A stretch of 64,000 nt of DNA, from assembly GCA_907165275.2 (NCBI GenBank), contig OU015659.1, forward strand, positions 10,086,501-10,150,500, in the 5' to 3' direction. The notes under the pieces are model-generated. The model searched no databases and was not told where the DNA came from. It worked only from the letters and a program-made list of their open reading frames with translations. How positions within the stretch are numbered: the first letter of the stretch is position 1; the number at the start of each line of letters is the position of its first letter. This document shows, one piece after another, positions 36,446 to 48,409 of the stretch. This DNA comes from Zygaena filipendulae (taxonomy: Eukaryota > Arthropoda > Insecta > Lepidoptera > Zygaenidae). The position numbers and the translations under genes were made by a program.

Positions 36446-36663
36446 TATATAATAATATTATGTAGGTACTAGGTACGCAATCAGACGAACCACAAGTTCC
36501 ACAACCGAAGGATACCTCCTCCAAACTTTCGTTGTTCTCTGTTGCACAATAATTACTCAGCACACGGAATGACATTGAACATGACGACACCGGCACCGAT
36601 ATTATAGCAGACGATATTTAACGTGCGTTATACTTAGTACCCAGCCCATTATACACACATACC

Positions 36664-36971
36664 CAGTGGCGGATTTACCAGCAGGCTTAAAGGCGAGCCT
36701 ATAGGGCGGCAGATTTTAGGGCCGGCAAATTTGGGGCCAAAATTTTCTCGTGCAATCGTTGCTAAATCTTCGGGTTGTAAAATTAATTTATAGTAACCGA
36801 CACAATCGTACTTACGACCATACTCGTTCTAATTACACCATGGTGTAAAAAAAAACATTGTTACAAATACATTCACAAAAACAAAAAGTTGTAGATAATT
36901 AAGAGGTCGGTAAGAGCGGTTAAATTACACCTAAATAGCCCAATGAAAGGAAGTTTGTAAATCCGCCACTG
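36664..36971. mobile_element. MITE with CAGTGGCGGATTTAC inverted ends
   Basis: The left end CAGTGGCGGATTTACCAGC and the right end GTAAATCCGCCACTG are inverted repeats around a 308-base non-coding body. The CAGTG start would fit a hAT-type element. Confidence 0.7.
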
Positions 36972-38204
36972 CACCTACCTCACCAATAACACCATAGTCA
37001 TTCATAGCGTAGCTTAGGTATACTCACTTATGGTGTAAGTAGGTACGTACCTATAGGTGCATGGTCCTATAATTAATCTACCCTACACGTTTTCTACACC
37101 GTGTAGAATACGAGTAATGAGTATACAATACACCTTTAGGTGTTTTGGTTTGAACGAAGGACATATTTATGCCCTCGATGATCCGAGCTTGTAACTAATA
37201 AGAAAACATGGTTAAATCACGCGTGTCAGGGAAAGGGACGATATGACCCTTAAGGCGCAGCCTCTATTCTTTGCTTAAGGTATCATCTATGGCAGCGTGT
37301 GCGTCGAAAGTTAACGTTAGTTTTATTTAGTTAGATAAATGGAACGAGAATTTATTTTAGGCTGTTCACCGGTGGAGGTCGTAACGAGTGGACGCCTGTC
37401 GCGTTATTTATTCGATATTTTCACCACCGTTCAGCAGCCATTTTGTTTTCCAAGAATGAAGCTGGTTTTCAAGAGAGAATCGTTATTTATCTTGGGAAAC
37501 AATCTAGATAATACTGTCATTGGCACTTCGCTATAATTACACAATTTATTAAAATACGTAATTAAATGCGATAAATTGCGAAAAATTGCCTTATTTGAAA
37601 AAGAAGAGAATTGATCTACTCAATAGACAGTCCCCTTCTTTATAATAATAATAATATACTTTTTATTGAACACCACTTAAAATTAACAATAAAAAAATTA
37701 ACAATTTTACTACTGTGTCACAATAGGCGGTCTTATCGCTCAGAGCGATCTTTTCCAGACAACCATAGGGTGCATAGGAAAACTTAGATACGACTTGTAC
37801 AATATTCCTGATTCCTTCTTCCTTCAACTTTCCTGAATAAATAAATAAATAAATAAATATACAATTTAGTGTAAAAGAAAGTTTTAATTCTTTTGAGAAA
37901 TACACCTACACCTACAGTACATATCGTAATCTCATCGAGTAACTTTCGGAGTTTGGTCAAGGTGATTTGACCGAATTTTAATTATGGATGTAGTATAACA
38001 GACCAAAGGGTTGGTTACTTCTTTCTCACCGTCACGTCTTTAGTTGCTTAGCAACTTGTGTTTATTTATTGAACAACATTTATTTTAGGAGTCATTTTAG
38101 GCGACGACTTGTTTAGGTTATAAAAATTTGATTTTTATTTAAATTCGTGTTCACAATTTTCTTCAGCTAAATTAATTTATAATTCAATCATACACAATTA
38201 AATC

Positions 38205-39903
38205 ATGTCCGGAGTAAAGCAAGTAAGAAACAAGAAACTTCTACCAGACCTGCGAAAAGAGGGTGTCCTCACCAAAGATATAGTTCTATCCACAAAGGAG
38301 AAACACGGTGTGCCCGCGGGGTCCAGGCTATTCTCCCACCATACCCTGGCAAGTGTTAGGAGGTTGAGCTTCTTCCATCCACTTTGGTGAGTATTTTACG
38401 CAATAAACCTACTCAACTTTATTGGATGAGTTACTTCGTTTTTTTCCTTTATTGTCTAGTTTACGCTGAAGATAAACGATTGTTTCGTCAATTGGCAAGA
38501 CGTATTTGTTTTTAGTAATAGATGCGTTTTTTTAATCATAATCTTATCGGATGGATCACGCGTTCATCATCAATCGGACGGCGTGAACTTTTTGCTGTCA
38601 ATGAATCTGCTTTTAGTGCTAAATAAGCAGACTTTAAATTTTATTCAGGCAAGTCGAGTCAAAAAACAGTAGAATAAAAGACAGGTAGGTAACGATTATG
38701 AAAGGCTCTAACTGAGCTTTTGCTCTGAGCTTTTTATGTTTTTAGGGTAAACACGTCATTGGAAACATTTTGTTATCCTTAGATAAGTACTATAGCAAAG
38801 ATACTGTATAAAGAAAGAAAAGGCCCTAGCAAGTAGCGATGTCTGCATACCTTCCTCGCATCGCGCGGAAACACCATAGACGTGAGATTATGATGCCAAT
38901 GCAATTTGCGCTACAGTCTGCCGGATGACAGTCTCGACCTGGTCCTAGCAGCCACCTACAACCATTCCACGGAGAGGTTCGCCGACAAGGAGGACCTGTA
39001 CTTGCAGCCGGAGACCCAGGGCTGCGACACTTGGCGGAGACTTCGCAACACTTTCGACAAACTACCACCTGTTATCATACCTCTGGTATGTTTCTCCAAA
39101 GCTGTTTATGTTAGCGTCCGATGCACCTAGGAAATCACGTAATGCATCTGAAGAGGAAGCGGTCACAGAATAAACCGTAGGTACCATTGGCGAAGTGGTT
39201 AATTAACCAGACTGCTTTGCGAAGTGTCGCAGGTTCAGGGTAGGTAAACATTATTGTGGACGTTGAGTCTGGGCGTTTATAACGTATCATAAGTCATAAG
39301 TATTTGAACTTTTATTAAAATATAAGTAATATCAGCCATCTGGTACCTGGTGGACAAGCTCTGTTTTAGTAATATCTATACTAGATGGCACTGTGAGATA
39401 ATTTAGGTACCTACCTAAAATCATCGACTTTGAAAGTTAAAGGATAATGGTCATAATTTCGAAATTTCGGTGGAGGTTAAATACAATACAATACAAATAT
39501 TCTTTATTGTCACCAAAAAACAAAAAAAAAAAACAATTTATTAATACATACATGGGTGGGAAATACAGGCAACAAAGGGCGGCCTTATTGCTTGTTGTTT
39601 AAATGATACGAGATGGTGGTTAGGGCAGCTAACTATACTCTTCGAATTATTTTTTACCATACCTATCATATTATGCATTGTATTGAATCTTTTAACAACG
39701 CAAGCGCGCCATACATGAGTATCTTTAAAATAATATGAAGATGTTTATTGTACTTATTCCAGGGTCATCCGATGAAACGTGGTGGCATAAAGGAGCGAAG
39801 ATCACCGTTCAGTGTTAAGCTTATGAACTCCGGAGTGCACTCGTCCCAGACCAATCCGGGCTACAGCAGACAACCGGCCGGTGGCGCTATCTTCTTTTAT
39901 TAA
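38205..39903 (+). CDS. Unrecognised 163-residue protein, three exons
   Basis: Exons 38205-38386, 38917-39085 and 39763-39903. Donors are GTGAGT and GTATGT, acceptors are CTACAG and TTCCAG, and phases fit. The N-terminus is basic (MSGVKQVRNKKLLPDLRKE). The middle reads HTLASVRRLSFFHP, then LPDDSLDLVLAATYNHSTER and a DTWRRLRNTFDKLPPVIIPL segment. The C-terminus is GHPMKRGGIKERRSPF followed by NSGVHSSQTNPGYSRQ and a hydrophobic end GGAIFFY. No signal peptide, membrane helix or known domain is visible. The short, proline- and Gly-rich, loop-like make-up resembles small microtubule-inner proteins of cilia and sperm tails, but I cannot match it to one. No AATAAA follows closely. Confidence 0.82.
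39180..39300 (+). mobile_element. SINE head, tRNA-like
   Basis: TTGGCGAAGTGGTTAATTAA and GTGTCGCAGGTTCAGGG match the A/B-box layout of lepidopteran tRNA-derived SINEs, followed by GAGTCTGGGCGTTTATAACG. It lies in the second intron of the 163-residue gene. Confidence 0.55.
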
Positions 39904-41501
39904 ACTCATCTCTAATAATAATATAAAAAAGAAAAGTAGATTGGTACATTACGTCAACGTCAGGACAAAGCACGGACCGCCAGAACGAGAGAAAATTGGA
40001 GTTCTCGCACACATTCCGCTAATATGAAGTCAGTCAGGCCCATAATGTAGCTCTATGCCATGCAAAAAGCTAACTGACCTAAATTTTGACCACATTTTTA
40101 CCTATCAAGTTCAATGACCTTACCTACTAGCAAAAAAGGACCAAACCTACTTACATTACATAAAACTAAATCGTAAGAGATAATTCTAACAATATTTTGT
40201 CTTTTTTCCCTATTCTTAGTGGACCGTAGTTTGAAATGTCTCTACATTAATCTGTAAATACTCATTTTATAACTAAGTTATTAATTAATAAGTTTTATTT
40301 ATCAACTAGCTGTGCCCCGCGGTTTCACCCACGGTAATTTCGAAGTTCCCGCGGGAATTCCGGGATAAAAAGTCCCCTATGTCCTTTTCTGAACCCCTGA
40401 CAACGTGCATGAAAAATTTCATCCAAATCCGTTCAGCTGTTTTTGCGTGATTGAGTAACAAACATCCAAACATCCAAATATCCAAACATTCAAATATCCA
40501 AACATCCAAACATCACACTTTCACATTTATAATATTAGTAGGATGACCAGCATTTTTTTTTTAATATCTCGAGTTCCAGATGGAATTTCGAAAAAATCGA
40601 AACATGAGTATCTAAGTTAAACAAAAAAAAACACATTCAATTTGGTGCAGCAGTTTTTGCGTAGCACGAATACATACATACAGACAGACAGACAAAAATT
40701 CTAAAAATGGTATTTTTGGCTTCTATATCACTCATAGAGTCGCTTAAATTTATTTTTTCTTATTTATCTCCCATGTACAGACATCGACCTGTTAAAGTTT
40801 TATTATATATATAGATATCAATTTTATGTGTGTGTGTGTGTGTCATTTTGTATGTAATCGACTCTTTTATTTACCTATTCGGAATGTCAGGGTATTCTTA
40901 CTGTTACCTACCTAGATATTAGTTAAAAATGAGCTTTAATTTTTTGTTTTTAATGTTAGGTACTTTATTAAATTAAACGTGCACCTGTTTATTTTGTTGA
41001 TTAACGCTGACATTTACGTTTTTCATTTTAATTAGGTACCTACTGTATTCTTTACTCACGAATTGTAGTGTAAATAAATAAATGGATTTTTAGAAATAAG
41101 GTTTTTTAATAGTTTTTTTAACTTTTAGTTAGTACCTACCTACCTAGATTATTACCTATATAGTTGATAAATTCTACAGCATTTTATGAAGAACGTCCAA
41201 AAGACGTTAGGTACCCATATCTGACTTCTTTCAAAAGAAGGTTGTCAACAATGTGTGTTCATAAGACTGCATAAGACTGTCAACATCCACTTAATTTAAA
41301 TAGCTCAAATATCATTGGAATCACATCTAAAATAATAAAAACTAAACGTCTTTTTTCTGACCGCAAAGCGCGACTAATTATTTTTGAAAATTAATTACTC
41401 TATCACAAACTATGTAAAATTGGAATCTTTAATGAATTTGTTTTAAAAATAGTAAATTTTGAGAAGAATACCTGCTTATTTAGGACTTGATATTATTTTG
41501 G
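39904..41501. other. Intergenic region between two co-directional genes
   Basis: It contains one Helitron (40306-40543) and a (GT)n tract near 40829. No further coding sequence is seen. The promoter of the 455-residue gene should be near its right end, but no clear core element is visible. Confidence 0.5.
40306..40543 (-). mobile_element. Non-autonomous Helitron, complete
   Basis: CTAG at 40306 is preceded by A, and TAATATTAGTAGGA ending at 40543 is followed by T. The hairpin is CCGCGGTTTCACCCACGG. A short array of ATCCAAACATCCAA words sits near the distal end. Confidence 0.75.
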
Positions 41502-44369
41502 ATGGATTTTTTGGACTCCCTTAGTAAAATAGGTAAGTAGGTACCTACTTTCGAGGTTAATCATTCGTTTCATCCAAGTTTCATCATTCGTATAAGCAAT
41601 GCGAAAAAGCAAAATATAGCTCTGATCTATTTTAGATTTAAACACTTGCAACCAAAAAGCACATCGGGTGCGTTCTTGGTATTTGTACGAGCAATACAAA
41701 TCTTTGGAGAAGAACCAATTGGATGCAGCCCAGAAACTGAAAAATCGGTCAAGTCAAGAAAAGATACTGCACAAGGAACTAAGCGAGAGGAGGCTTCGGC
41801 GGAGGTTGTATGACAAGTTTGACGTGAGCCACAGCTCGGCTCGCCCCACCAGGAGCATCAGGAGCGAAAGTGCCAAAACAACCCCGAGTGTGACCAGCCA
41901 TGACTTCTACGAAACGTACTCGGAACTCGACAACTGTCATTTAACTGAAAACATTGACAGGACCGACACCGATGACCAACAAGACGTTCTCAGCGATGAC
42001 TGTTCCGGAACCAGCAAAACTTATTCCGTCCCGGATTATAACACTCGTAACTCTATAGAGTTACGGGATGACATCAGTTACGCCGAAAGTGTCAACAGCG
42101 TAGTGGAAAACGTTAAAATTGAAGGGAACATAGCGGATGAGGTGAAGGAAGAATTAGAGATTGCAAAAAAAAATATAGCCGACAACATAAAACTACAGTT
42201 AGAAACCGTCAAAGAGAACATACAGTCGTTGGAGAAATACACGTTACTGTACGATGAGACATCCGAAGACAGCATGAATCTGTTGGAGGATCAAAAACTA
42301 AAAGTCGAAATACACAAGCAAGACGCACAACAAGAGAAGGATAACAACCTGTACACTATGTGGTCAAAACTAGTTTCATTTGCTTATCAAGTTGTTCAGT
42401 TGAACCACGGTAAGTAGTTACATGGAATTATCAAGTAGTTAGGTACTAACCATTCCCCGCGGTTTCACCCGCGTTAATTTTGGAGTTCCTGCGGAAATTA
42501 ATAAAAAAACACCCTATATCCTTTTCAGTAGGTATCCGTATCGTGACGATAATTGAGTAGTTAGGCGTGAAAGCCGTACAAACTACAAACAAACTCACAT
42601 TCGCGTTTATAATATTAAGTCAGGATGTATTTGAACACTTAATTATGTCTAATAGCGTTGTCAGTGTCATGACTCTAGCTGCATTGAATTAAGCAAGAGA
42701 CACCATAGGTAGTTGAAGAAGCTGGAAACAGATTGTATTATTATTATTATTATTGCGTAGTTTTCAATGACCAATTAATGTAGCGATCATAAAAATCATT
42801 AATTTGTTAACAGGCAACTGTTACTACGACTTCAGCTCACAATTCCTGACAGCAGTGCTCGCGTGTGACGTCATCCGCAGGAGCGTCAATAAGATGTGTA
42901 AGTGTCATTCATAAGCATTTTAGTTTTTTTGGCTTGCTGTTGCCCGTTTCGGAATTCCTTTAACGAGATTAGGTCGGTATTGCAACGGCATGTGCATGGT
43001 TCTGTTTGAGTTATTCGTCAACTCTCGAGTTTAAAACTCACCTTCCGTTTTTACCTATTTTTTTTTGTCGTCAACTCGCTAGTACGAAACTATTATATTA
43101 TTATAACATTTATGTTTGTTTAGATATTTAGGACGAGAAACGAATTCTCTAATTTTTCCTTTTCAACTACGTATTTGTCCATGTAACAAGTATAGATAAT
43201 TTAATTTTAGGTCATATTTTGCAGCCCTACGTCTCCCCAATAAAGTTTGCTACTGATGACTCCGACCCGCCGTCGTCCACTCTATGTCACGTTAACGCAA
43301 AAAGAAAAAAATCTTCAAGTTTAGCGAAACCTATGGAAAATAAGGTGCGTGTGTGTTATACGTACTTTGCGTAGTAAATTTTTATTCCATAACCGAAGAT
43401 TTGAGCTTCATTAATTTTCTGAAAGAGTTTTAAAAGTTTTTCGTATGAATAAATAATAATTAACCATTAGTTAGTTATACAGTACGTAGTTATTTACTCT
43501 GAGGTTATACTAAAATGCTGTAAAAATTCGATTAAAAATAATCTCAAGAATACTAACATTTCAACAAAATAGTGTTAAAATTAAATAATAGGTAGGTACC
43601 TAGTTCCAATTATACAGTACAATACAGTACATATTGTATCACTTCAAAAATTTTACAGAACTCCTTGGTCTTTAGTTAGTATACTGTTAGTATATAAACT
43701 AACACCCCTTTGGGTTAGCTGTTCCCCGCGGTTTCACCTGCGTTAATTTCGGAGATCCGGGATAAAAAGTACCCGATGTGTTATTCGATGTATAAGTTGT
43801 AAAGGTTCATTATATCCAAAGATGAAATTATATGAAAGAGTAAAAAAAACATCCTTAAATGATACATCCATACATACAAACTTTCGCGTTTATAATATTA
43901 GTAAAGATTTACACTTTTGGCGCGAGATAAAAAATGCGAACCAATGCCATAGTTCATTATCCACTAGTTAACCTTTATTACTTTACTTAATTACTTTATT
44001 TTCGCCCTATACATGCTATTCCAGATAAATTACTGTCGTCATATCAAACCAACAAATAAAATGAGGCACATAGAAAGAAGGTACCGTTCGGAAAACTTCT
44101 GGGAGTACCGTTCAAAGTACCTAACCAATGAAGACGAAACAGACAAAAGACGAAGATCCAGCGAGCCGTGGCGTAGTGTTGCCATGTTCTCATCAAAAAG
44201 TACACAGAAGAATACAAGTGAGCCGACCTCCTCGTGCTGTACATGGATCGAAGCAAATAAACCACGAAACTCTTGTAGATGCCCGTGTCACGCCGCTGAT
44301 ATAAAGCGACCGATGTTAAATTTTGTGCGGCATACAGACTATTTGTTCGACGAATCAAAACGTTTTTGA
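41502..44369 (+). CDS. Unrecognised coiled-coil protein (455 aa), five exons
   Basis: Exons 41502-41532, 41636-42409, 42814-42897, 43211-43344 and 44025-44369, all GT-AG with matching phases. The first exon codes only MDFLDSLSKI and is joined across a 103-base intron to DLNTCNQKAHRVRSWYLYEQ. It has a basic helical stretch (KILHKELSERRLRRRLYDKF), then a Ser/Thr/Asp-rich acidic middle (TDTDDQQDVLSDDC), then a coiled-coil segment around KEELEIAKKNIADNIKLQLE. The last exon is basic and ends in a Cys cluster (SSCCTW and CRCPCHAAD). No signal peptide, membrane helix or catalytic motif. Unlike its neighbours the coding sequence is not GC-rich. The first exon is the first ATG in frame; the large exon itself has no ATG near its 5' end, which supports the small first exon. 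I do not recognise the family. Confidence 0.83.
42455..42625 (-). mobile_element. Degenerate Helitron
   Basis: CCCCGCGGTTTCACCCGCG at the left and CGTTTATAATATTAAGTCAG at the right. It lies in the second intron of the 455-residue gene. Confidence 0.6.
43718..43905 (-). mobile_element. Non-autonomous Helitron
   Basis: AGCTGTTCCCCGCGGTTTCA at the left and TTCGCGTTTATAATATTAGT at the right. It lies in the intron before the last exon of the 455-residue gene. Confidence 0.65.
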
Positions 44370-44445
44370 TGAAATATTTTTTTTTATCGAATATACATAT
44401 TTTTATATACATATTATTATACATAATATTTCGTTTTATTTATAG

Positions 44446-44541
44446 GGAATTAGTGTTTTTGTGATAGGGAGTGACGAAGATGTAATACTAAAAAACAACG
44501 TCGTGGCAGACACCTTTTGTGAAGCAGGGAAGCAATTTTGA
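44446..44541 (+). CDS. Possible alternative last exon of the 455-residue gene
   Basis: After a TTTATAG acceptor, 31 codons are open and end in TGA: GISVFVIGSDEDVILKNN then VADTFCEAGKQF. The frame fits a direct join from the phase-0 donor at 43344, replacing exon 5 and its Cys cluster. It is short and could be chance. Confidence 0.4.
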   Translation, partial: GISVFVIGSDEDVILKNNVVADTFCEAGKQF

Positions 44542-44584
44542 TCTTTAACATCATGCATCAAGACACAAAATTAAAAACTATAAA

Positions 44585-44590
44585 AATAAA
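44585..44590 (+). promoter_or_regulatory. Polyadenylation signal
   Basis: AATAAA lies 216 bases after the stop at 44369 and 44 bases after the alternative stop at 44541. It can serve both forms. Confidence 0.55.
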
Positions 44591-45082
44591 AGATTATTTC
44601 TTTTAACAAATATGTAACACTTTAATACACGTGTCGCTTTTACAACAGAGAATTTTAGTTACATTATTCAATTACATATTTTTTTTATAATCTAGTTACA
44701 AGTTTAATCAAATTAAATTCATAAGAATGCTCACCCCGTTACCTTTTTATAAATTACATTAAGCTATCTGAATATTGTGCATAACATATGACGTGACATA
44801 ATATATTAAATTAAGTGTGCGGATCGGGTGAAGTTTCGCTATTTCATAACGATAAAATCAAACCAAAACCTCATAAACGTCAAATGAAAATATTTTAAGC
44901 AATTTCTTATCGCGCTGATCATTTTACAGATGACGATTTAACTCATATTTAGATAATGCTGGTAAACCTTCGACCGTATTTGAACGAGCGTCACGTCGAA
45001 AACTAAAAACAAATTCATATCATGTGGCGTTTGGCGGTTTTGTTTTGGTAATATCGTTCAAAAACTGCACGATCTGTTCCAT

Positions 45083-45331
45083 AGGGCCGTATTTTTGAAT
45101 CGCTCGAATTGCTTTCGCACACGAAATCGCAAGATTCACATGTTATCCCAAAAGCCCGCTCCACATTCACGCGAGACTCTTGCGAAAACGCGAGAAAACC
45201 AAGAGAACGTGAGTGTGGAGCCGATGTTCTCCGCCGTTTCTCGTGATTTTCTCGCGTTCTCGCAATATTCTCGCGTGAATGTAACATGTGAATCTTGCGA
45301 TTAATTTGAGCGATTCAAAAATGCGGCCCCT
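45083..45331. mobile_element. Foldback MITE, second copy of the CAGGGGCCGTATTTT family
   Basis: The left arm is AGGGCCGTATTTTTGAATCG and the right arm CGATTCAAAAATGCGGCCCC. The interior is a further palindrome built from CCACATTCACGCGAGACTCT and its complement. Related to 14595-14742. Confidence 0.7.
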
Positions 45332-45883
45332 GGTTCATTTTGATATTGTTTGCAAACAAAAATGATCTTTATTATTCATAACAATGAAATAAGTTCAAAT
45401 AAATGAAAATAAGTTCAAATTATGAAACAATGAAGCGTTAACGGTTACATGCAACTTAAATAAATCTATTTAAGCGTACAATAACGATTTCAATCAATCT
45501 GAAAATCATTAGCAAAACACAAGTAAAATAAAATATAAATTAATTATCATTTATGTGGTCGCGAAATGGAATCCAAACAAAAAAAATACTTTTGTCCTCA
45601 ACTCTTTATACATTTCTAATTGTGAATTGTGTCTGCCATTTTATATATTTAATTTTGTTACATTAGCCGTAAGGTTTTCCTTCAAAATAAAATGAAAAAA
45701 AAAAAAATGTATAGGAAACAAGTTCGGATGGATACTACGTCGACGTATATCTCTAGATGCGCTTTCCAGCGCCGCTTTGCACGAAATATCGTGTCTTTGC
45801 AACTGTTGTTGTTGTATGAGCGTTATGAGATAATTACCTAGATTTAGGATAAATTACAAACCCGGACTTTCCTCAACACATAT

Positions 45884-46174
45884 CTATACATATAAATTAA
45901 ATTGAAGTGTCTGTTTGTAATTTCAAATTAACAGCTTTTCACTAAATGCATATAAAATTATATACGGTACTTAAATCAAAAAATCAGTTTTTAAATTTTT
46001 TCTCTACCTGTCTGTTTTTGTTCCAGCTAATCTTTGAAACGGCTGGACCGATTTTGACGGGACTTTCACTCGCAGATAGCTAATGTTATAAGGGGGAACT
46101 TAGGATACTTTTTATACCGGAATTCCCGCGGGTACTCCGACATTAACGCGGGTGAAACCGCGGGGAACAGCTAG
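45884..46174 (+). mobile_element. Non-autonomous Helitron, plus orientation
   Basis: It ends CGCGGGTGAAACCGCGGGG followed by AACAGCTAG at 46174 and a T. The 5' end is diverged (ATCTATACATATAAATT). Internal GAAACGGCTGGACCGATTTT. Confidence 0.65.
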
Positions 46175-48409
46175 TTTCACAATAAATTCGCTATACCAAT
46201 ATCCACAACAACGAGTACTGTGAGAGTAAGAATATGATAGTTAATAAAGATAAAAAAATAAGCGTTATACTATTATTATATAAAAAAACTTAAAAAACCA
46301 AACCCATATACAGTATGATGACATTCTTAAACAGGAAAATTCAACTTATTCCATTTCATTCTCCAAGGGAAAAATGGGGAAAAATAAAAAACCTAACACC
46401 AAACCTAAAGTCAAGTTACCTGAAACTATATTTAGTGTTTATGTACATGGAGACCAATAACCTCGGTAAAATCACTAATCGGCCACTTGAGTATAATATT
46501 ATGTATTTTAACATAAATAACGTATATTATGTGTTAACAATGTTCCAATAAACAGTATAGTACTTTAAAAAAATTGACATCAACATTTTTCCTGTTTCAC
46601 TGTTATTTTTATTTATATTATTATATAAGATGTAGCAAAATTAGCTGCAAATATTTACAGGGCTGAATATATACGTTATAACAAACAGGATAGGCGAAAA
46701 AATAATATTATAAATTAGGAAGTTTTTCAGAATATGAAGAAAATAAATTCATTGAAAAAACATCACAACTACATTCACAAGGTTCACAAAACACAGAACA
46801 CACTAATACGTTATACAAGGCACGCGCCACGCACACAGCGAGCGATACATCAGTTGGTCAGCTCGATCGAGCGACGATCGAGGTCATTGATCTTAAGAAA
46901 CCGGCGCGCAGATGTGTGTGTAAAGCGATTGAGCGGCGAGCACCTTCATAGGTTGTTTTCTTTTTAATTGTTTTTTTTTTATCTTTTTTATTTTATGAAT
47001 ATTTTTTACGGTGTATACTTTCAACCCTGTAAATATTTGCTTGCAACACCTTATATAAATTGTTGGCAGTCACCGCAGTGTCAAATGCGTTACGTTATAT
47101 CCTCAAAGATCTAATGTACATAATGTATAATGTATATAATGTACAGTCAAAATAAGAAAAATGTAACCACATCGTCAGTCGTTGAATCTTATTGCAATGG
47201 AATAAAACATAACAACTGAAAAAAGCGTTTAATTATTATTTTTGATGTTAACTGCACTGTATCTTTTAGAAACTTCAGTAGGTAAAGAGATTACCCTCTC
47301 CCCTTCTGCTACAAACAATATTTTAGTCATGTATAGTATATAGATGGTATTACACAAGTGAACACATTGGTTTCGATACATTCATCAGAAGGCGACTACC
47401 AATGGACCTAGGGCGATTAATTTCAACATTCGTTTTCATTTTTATTTCATTATTTCATACATTTCACATTTTCATTTTTACAGTTCCATAAGCATTACCA
47501 ACTTGCAATGTTCGTACCTACTACCAAAGAATAGAGATTGTACAAAGAAGCGACACTCTATTTCATGCCTCCTCATACCCCGCGAAAGTTTCTTGGAAAT
47601 TCCGAGGAAAATTGACGCATGTAGATGACACATATTATGACACTTTTTCACTGACAGTGGCTGTCAGCTCGCTGTCAACCCTACGGTACGCACACGCGCA
47701 CACCACGTGTACACGTGTACAAGCCGGCCGTGTTTACTTGTGGAAAGTACTTGAATCAGTTCAGTTGTGTTATGTGGAGTGTCACCGGGCTGCTACTATG
47801 TTGTATGTGTCTGTTTCAAGTTTGTAGCTATATGTCACTCCGAGCTTCCTCATGGCGTCTTTATCGATACTGAACGAGTGGTGGTTGACAATCGTTTACT
47901 CAGCCACTTATTTGATACACACAATAATCTTATCGAGCCTTGGTTCTCCTTCTAATGACGATACAGCCATTTATAGCAACTTGGTTTTTTCTATTACAGA
48001 TTATTTTTATTTAATGTTGGACAAATGCGAGCGTGCAAAAGGTGCACTCTGTGCGAGTTAATTTATTTAATGGGGCTAATATTTTGCATATATATATAGG
48101 TGTATTTAAAATACCCTGGTTTATATCACCTTAGGAAATATAATATGGTGAGCATTAAAAAATGAGTGAAATGTTCATTATTTACTCATTTTTTTTTACA
48201 TGATAAACTCCAGCCGAATTACACACAAATTTCATAATACTATTTTATATGATAATTTATAGGTATAGAAGACGATTCGGTTTAAATTCATCATATTTTT
48301 TAAATGGCATAATTAGGCAAAGGTCTGAGTGGAAGCCATATACGGCTTAATATAGTAGTAGTATAAATAATATACTAAATTTATACAATAAAATTTAGTA
48401 CAGTATAAA

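Larger units (their letters stand above)
35826..38204. other. Divergent intergenic region
   Basis: It separates the minus-strand coiled-coil gene from the plus-strand 163-residue gene, so promoters of both should lie here. It contains a tRNA-like SINE head on the minus strand (36355-36445) and a MITE (36664-36971). An open frame at 37339-37536 (65 codons) lacks splice signals and recognisable homology. No TATA box or initiator stands out. Confidence 0.5.
44600..48061. other. Convergent intergenic region
   Basis: It lies between the 3' ends of the 455-residue gene and shuttle craft. It holds a foldback MITE (45083-45331) and a Helitron (45884-46174). The remaining sequence is AT-rich; small open frames at 46315-46551, 46734-46967 and 47612-47955 have no splice context or homology I recognise. 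Confidence 0.55.

Noticed and set aside
37339..37536. 65-codon plus-strand frame starting MEREFILGCS
   Set aside because: No splice or homology support; kept only as a note in the intergenic region.
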